DNA from: a crenarchaeote SCGC AAA261-N23
GTDB taxonomy: Archaea > Thermoproteota > Thermoprotei > Gearchaeales > Gearchaeaceae
Assembly (NCBI GenBank): GCA_000375685.1
Contig: AQVQ01000030.1
Span: forward strand, 1-15,160
Length of the DNA: 15,160 bases
Direction of reading: 5' to 3'
A program made the translations under genes and the position numbers. Shown here one piece after another: positions 15,080 through 15,160 of this stretch. Positions within the stretch are counted from its first letter, which is position 1, and every line of letters starts with the position of its first letter. The notes under the pieces were generated by a model. It searched no databases. It saw only the letters and a list, made by a program, of their open reading frames with translations, and was not told the origin of the DNA.

Positions 15080-15160
15080 TTTCTGGTGCAACAAGGGGAA
15101 TAATGGTTGGTCATGTTTGCCCTGAAGCCTATGAAGGAGGACCAATTGCTGTGGTGAAGG
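15066..15160 (+). repeat. 95-bp inverted copy of ilvD at window end (partner 9705-9799)
   Basis: This is the exact reverse complement of 9705-9799. In the ilvD frame (from 15067) it encodes TDGRFSGATRG through PIAVVK in sense on the plus strand, without start or stop. It interrupts the acyl-CoA ligase gene. Its length equals that of the left-end repeat, so an assembly or amplification artefact is the best explanation; it should not be counted as a second ilvD. Confidence 0.97.

Noticed and set aside
15066..15160. Second ilvD gene or ligase-IlvD fusion
   Set aside because: The piece is an exact copy of the internal ilvD segment, enters the ligase out of frame and stops at the window edge.

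Overview
The window is low-GC DNA (about one third G+C by eye) from a thermophilic archaeon, most likely a Thermoproteota (crenarchaeal) lineage near Sulfolobales or Acidilobales. The evidence is an archaeal-type PEP carboxylase, a DUF996 membrane protein, a crenarchaeal-style TnpB remnant, a secreted protein built from CARDB-like domains, and TATA boxes about 25 bp upstream of start codons (leaderless transcription). I cannot fix the genus.

Layout. 1-1187 is a scrambled thiI: its C-terminal two thirds lie on the minus strand (1-1051) and its true last 44 codons on the plus strand (1053-1187). Then come an endonuclease IV-like gene (minus) and, divergent from it, a probable helix-hairpin-helix DNA glycosylase, which suggests a base-excision repair pair. 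2830-5840 is a tight plus-strand operon: an FAD amine oxidoreductase, a CoxG-like SRPBCC protein (13-bp overlap) and a 14-TM DHA2-type MFS transporter (start abuts the previous stop). A large secreted membrane-anchored protein (5878-7776) and ppcA (7839-9371) follow. On the minus strand are ilvD (9517-11184) and a 3-isopropylmalate dehydrogenase-type gene broken by four frameshifts (11603-12668). The rest holds a hairpin-rich intergenic stretch, a DUF996 membrane protein, a decayed TnpB N-terminus and the start of an acyl-CoA ligase that runs into the right end.

Metabolic reading: ppcA makes oxaloacetate. ilvD is intact for valine/isoleucine/leucine precursors, while the adjacent leuB-type gene is broken, so this copy of the leucine branch looks lost or recently inactivated. 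ilvD has operator-like repeats around its TATA box, and the acyl-CoA ligase has a palindrome around its own.

Most important caveat: both ends carry exact inverted repeats of the same length, 95 bp (1-95 with 1052-1146; 15066-15160 with 9705-9799). Each breaks a gene at its junction. Equal lengths at both extremities point to de Bruijn overlap (k about 95) on inverted amplification chimeras, as in single-cell assemblies, not to biology. Sequence left of about 1052 and right of about 15066-15079 should not be read as true genomic neighbourhood.
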